Shown here piece by piece: positions 61,800 through 64,000 of a stretch of 64,000 nucleotides of DNA (position 1 is the stretch's first letter; every line of letters begins with the position of its first letter). The notes beneath the pieces were generated by a model, which saw only the letters and a list, made by a program, of their open reading frames with translations, made no database searches and had not been told where the DNA came from. The position numbers and the translations under genes were made by a program. Origin of the DNA: JAUZRW01 sp034437755 (GTDB taxonomy: Bacteria > Chloroflexota > Anaerolineae > Aggregatilineales > Phototrophicaceae). The stretch is from the NCBI GenBank assembly GCA_034437755.1, contig DAOTTV010000187.1:1-64000 (forward strand), written 5' to 3'.

Positions 61800-63130
61800 A
61801 ATTCATCAGGTAGATCGAGCGAGTGCTGTGGGCGTTTGCCGGTCAAGTCACAATCCTCCCAGCCCATCTCCATCAGGGGCACGTAATCAGCATAAATCAT
61901 CTCATCGGCGGGCGGCGTATCCGGCCATTGCCATTCGGCAATCTCACGTAGTTGAATATAGCCTTTGCGCCGCTTGACGATGATCAAAAAGGGCAAACGC
62001 GCCTGTACATTATAAACCATCGCCTCCGGTTGGCTACGGTCTGCCATGCGCGCTAACATCGCAATCCCCGTGCGGATACGCTTCGCATCCGATGCCCCGC
62101 GGAATGACCAGACTTGCCGCGGCACATCATCGCGATTGAGCAGAGGCGCAATCGAGAGCGGCTCATCGGCGCGCACTTCGTCTAGCACGATGCAATCCGG
62201 TTGTTGATCGAGTGCTTCTTGGATACGCGCACCGAAGGTCACGCCGCCTTCATCGCCGACGCGCCACATCGTCACCCACTGCTGGCAGTCATCGCTCGGC
62301 AGGGTCAGTTCACCGGCGCGCTCAACCGTGTGAATCGCTTGTGCAGGCATCTGTGATAGCATCGCGTTGAGCAGGGTGGTCTTACCGGACTCAGCATCCC
62401 CGACGATGATGAAACCTTGTTCTGAGCGTGCGATCGCCTGTAACAGATCACGCGCTTTCGCATTGATGAAGCCCGCGTCGGTCAGGTCATTGAGCGTCGG
62501 TATTTGCAGAGGATGCAGGCGTATATCCGCCGTGAGTTCGATCACCGTTGGTGGTGTCGCGACGTTGAGCGCAATACGTCGCCCTTCGTAGCGCAACCCA
62601 GCTTCGATAATGGCAATATCTTCGCGCAGTTCAGCGTTGGCATCGCGCAGAATACGCCCGACGGTACGTTGCAGGTGGAAGTTATCCTCAAAGATCGGTG
62701 GCAGGGGTTCGAGTTCAGCACCGGGCTTGCGCCGCACTGAAATCTTCTCGACTCCTTCAAGAACAACAGTTGTGATCTGTTCATCGAGTAGGAATTCGTC
62801 GAGCGGGCCGTAGCCGAATAATTCGCCGTATGCACGCGCCATCACCCGCGCTTGCTCCTTCGCGCTCAGCTGTACCGATTCCACGCCCATAATGTACTCA
62901 GTGACATCGCGCACTAGCTTACGCCGATCGACAACGCTGGTTGTCGCCTTCAGCGCGTCTGATTCGTGTTCACCATGCTCGAGCTTAAATTCCTCGACAA
63001 TGCGCTCGATTAACCCGAATAGCGAGACCATGCGTCCCGGACGCGCTGGTATAAAATCAGGCTGGCGTTCTTCTTTTTCATCCGTTTGTGGCGGTGACTG
63101 TCGCTTGTGGCTACCGTTCTCGTGTTCCAT
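61787..63130 (-). CDS. CpaF/TadA-type secretion ATPase
   Basis: 447 residues. Type II/IV secretion AAA ATPase: N-terminal domain (about 70-200, GPLDEFLLDEQITTVVLEG and the GRILRDANAELREDIAI segment), Walker A VGDAESGKTTLL near 243-254, the His-box region and Walker B CIVLDEVRADEP near 310-321. The P-loop is GDAESGKTT rather than GxxGxGKT with an extra Gly, but GKT is kept. No other tad, pil or virB gene lies around it; only the small membrane protein adjoins, so it is an orphan. The basic, Gln/Pro-rich N-terminal tail is unusual. Confidence 0.85.
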   Translation of the reverse strand: MEHENGSHKRQSPPQTDEKEERQPDFIPARPGRMVSLFGLIERIVEEFKLEHGEHESDALKATTSVVDRRKLVRDVTEYIMGVESVQLSAKEQARVMARAYGELFGYGPLDEFLLDEQITTVVLEGVEKISVRRKPGAELEPLPPIFEDNFHLQRTVGRILRDANAELREDIAIIEAGLRYEGRRIALNVATPPTVIELTADIRLHPLQIPTLNDLTDAGFINAKARDLLQAIARSEQGFIIVGDAESGKTTLLNAMLSQMPAQAIHTVERAGELTLPSDDCQQWVTMWRVGDEGGVTFGARIQEALDQQPDCIVLDEVRADEPLSIAPLLNRDDVPRQVWSFRGASDAKRIRTGIAMLARMADRSQPEAMVYNVQARLPFLIIVKRRKGYIQLREIAEWQWPDTPPADEMIYADYVPLMEMGWEDCDLTGKRPQHSLDLPDEFWEN

Positions 63131-63335
63131 AGATACTCCTGCTGTTTGTGTCGCGTGCTGTCGATCATGACATCTCTAGTATAACGGAATTTATTCGCGA
63201 TCACTGTGCTGATCGGGCGAAAAGCGGGTAAACCCGCTGTCTGTGTCAATCAGCGAGTTCAGGGTGTTGTCAGCATGGTTGATCGAGTAGTATCTGCCCT
63301 GCTGGCACTGAACGAACAGGAAAAAACGAACAGAC

Positions 63336-64000
63336 ATGACACACATTGGTATCGACGCGCGGCTGACGTATTACCGCGATGGGGGCATCAGCACATATAT
63401 CCGACGCTTGGTGCAAGAATTAGCACAAATGACGACAGCGCCGGATCATGACTATACAATCTTCCAGAGTCGTAAAGATCGCACCACGCTCACGCCGGCT
63501 CTCGCCCATCGCCAGCTGTGGACACCCGCCCACCACCGCATTGAACGTCTCGCGCTGAGTGTCGAATTGGCATGGCGCGGTTTGGATGTGTGGCACAGTC
63601 CCGATTTTATCCCGCCTTATCGCGCCGCTAAGCGCCATGTGATCACCGTCCACGATCTCACATTTTTGCATTATCCCGATTATCTCACGGCGGATAGCAG
63701 ACGCTACTACAACCAGCAGATTCATTGGGCGTGCCACCATGCCGATCACATCCTCGCCGATAGCCAGGCGACCAAGCGCGACATCACCGACCTGCTGAAT
63801 ATCCGCGCCGATAAAATCACTGTGCATGCGCTGGGAGTCAGTGAGCAGTATCGCCCATTACCGGCAAGCGCTGTACAACCAGTGCAGGCGGCGCTCGATT
63901 TGCCGCCCGCGTATATCCTACACGTAGGCACACTCGAACCGCGTAAGAACATTATCGGACTGCTGAAAGCCTATCGCCTGCTGTTGGAGCAACTGCCAGA
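63336..64000 (+). CDS. Glycosyltransferase family 4, 5' part, cut by window end
   Basis: 221 codons from ATG 63336, open at the right edge. N-terminal MTHIGIDARLTYYRDGGIST, the middle VITVHDLTFLHYPDY near 108 and ILADSQATKRDI near 144, then the donor domain start LHVGTLEPRKNI near 202 are all GT4 signatures (mannosyltransferase-type). The acceptor-side motif and the E-x7-E motif would lie beyond the window. Ribosome site is weak (ACAGGAAAAAACG). Confidence 0.87.
   Translation, partial: MTHIGIDARLTYYRDGGISTYIRRLVQELAQMTTAPDHDYTIFQSRKDRTTLTPALAHRQLWTPAHHRIERLALSVELAWRGLDVWHSPDFIPPYRAAKRHVITVHDLTFLHYPDYLTADSRRYYNQQIHWACHHADHILADSQATKRDITDLLNIRADKITVHALGVSEQYRPLPASAVQPVQAALDLPPAYILHVGTLEPRKNIIGLLKAYRLLLEQLP

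Noticed and set aside
1..64000. tRNA or rRNA genes
   Set aside because: I looked for T-loop-like GTTCGAATC and for 16S/23S landmarks by eye and found none in any intergenic stretch.

Overview
The window is a 64-kb piece of a bacterial chromosome, densely coded on both strands. I see no rRNA, tRNA, CRISPR array, transposase or phage module. The gene content suggests a member of the Chloroflexota, probably Anaerolineae-like: a topoisomerase I with an N-terminal zinc ribbon, many exported proteins with Thr-Pro-rich linkers, DUF4397 and SH3-like surface proteins, and an FHA/FtsW/PBP cluster arranged as in Actinobacteria. This placement is inference from gene content; no marker-gene tree was possible.

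Layout. 0-8 kb: a 214-bp inverted-repeat-bounded non-coding element, then a plus-strand run khpA-rimM-dprA-mannose-1-phosphate guanylyltransferase-topA and an unknown Pro-rich membrane protein. 7.7-13.2 kb: an MFS transporter, then an accessory group (GT-C glycosyltransferase interrupted by an in-frame TGA, membrane-anchored clan-A glycosidase, solute-binding protein, small membrane ORF that looks frameshifted). 13.2-18 kb (minus): phosphatase-superfamily enzyme, MBL hydrolase, MurJ flippase, membrane-anchored C39 peptidase with TPRs. 18-25 kb: a flippase-like membrane protein (plus) and a minus-strand operon of two FHA proteins, an SDR, MTA phosphorylase, an FtsW/RodA polymerase and a penicillin-binding protein whose three catalytic motifs are all lost. 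25-28 kb (minus): PpiC-type foldase and rpsF-ssb-rpsR. 28-38 kb: polysaccharide functions (O-antigen ligase-like, YfhO, GT4, GT2, gmd, GDP-keto-sugar reductase), with TatD and a secreted three-repeat protein between them. 38-45 kb (minus): a large DUF4397/SH3-like surface protein, ahcY, adenosine-kinase-type sugar kinase, MmcQ, cupin, ADP-ribosylglycohydrolase. 45-50 kb: CtpA protease, SecG, oligopeptide-binding protein, cyclic-nucleotide-binding protein, tyrS. 50-57 kb (plus): alaS, a baseplate-J-domain protein, ruvX, mltG, a lipoprotein binding protein. 57-64 kb: pyrimidine nucleoside phosphorylase, a membrane methyltransferase-like protein, a DsbA-like protein, a nicotinamidase-like hydrolase, an orphan CpaF-type ATPase with a small membrane partner, and the start of a GT4 glycosyltransferase cut by the window end.

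Themes. Cell-envelope construction dominates: MurJ, FtsW/RodA and MltG for peptidoglycan; a mannose-1-phosphate guanylyltransferase, Gmd and a reductase for a GDP-deoxyhexose; glycosyltransferases and a ligase for surface glycan. By-products of S-adenosylmethionine use are salvaged by MtnP, AhcY and a PfkB-type probable adenosine kinase. The most unusual observations are the pseudo-transpeptidase paired with a SEDS polymerase in an FHA operon that may start on a leaderless mRNA, and the in-frame TGA in the GT-C gene followed by 68 sense codons and a hairpin.
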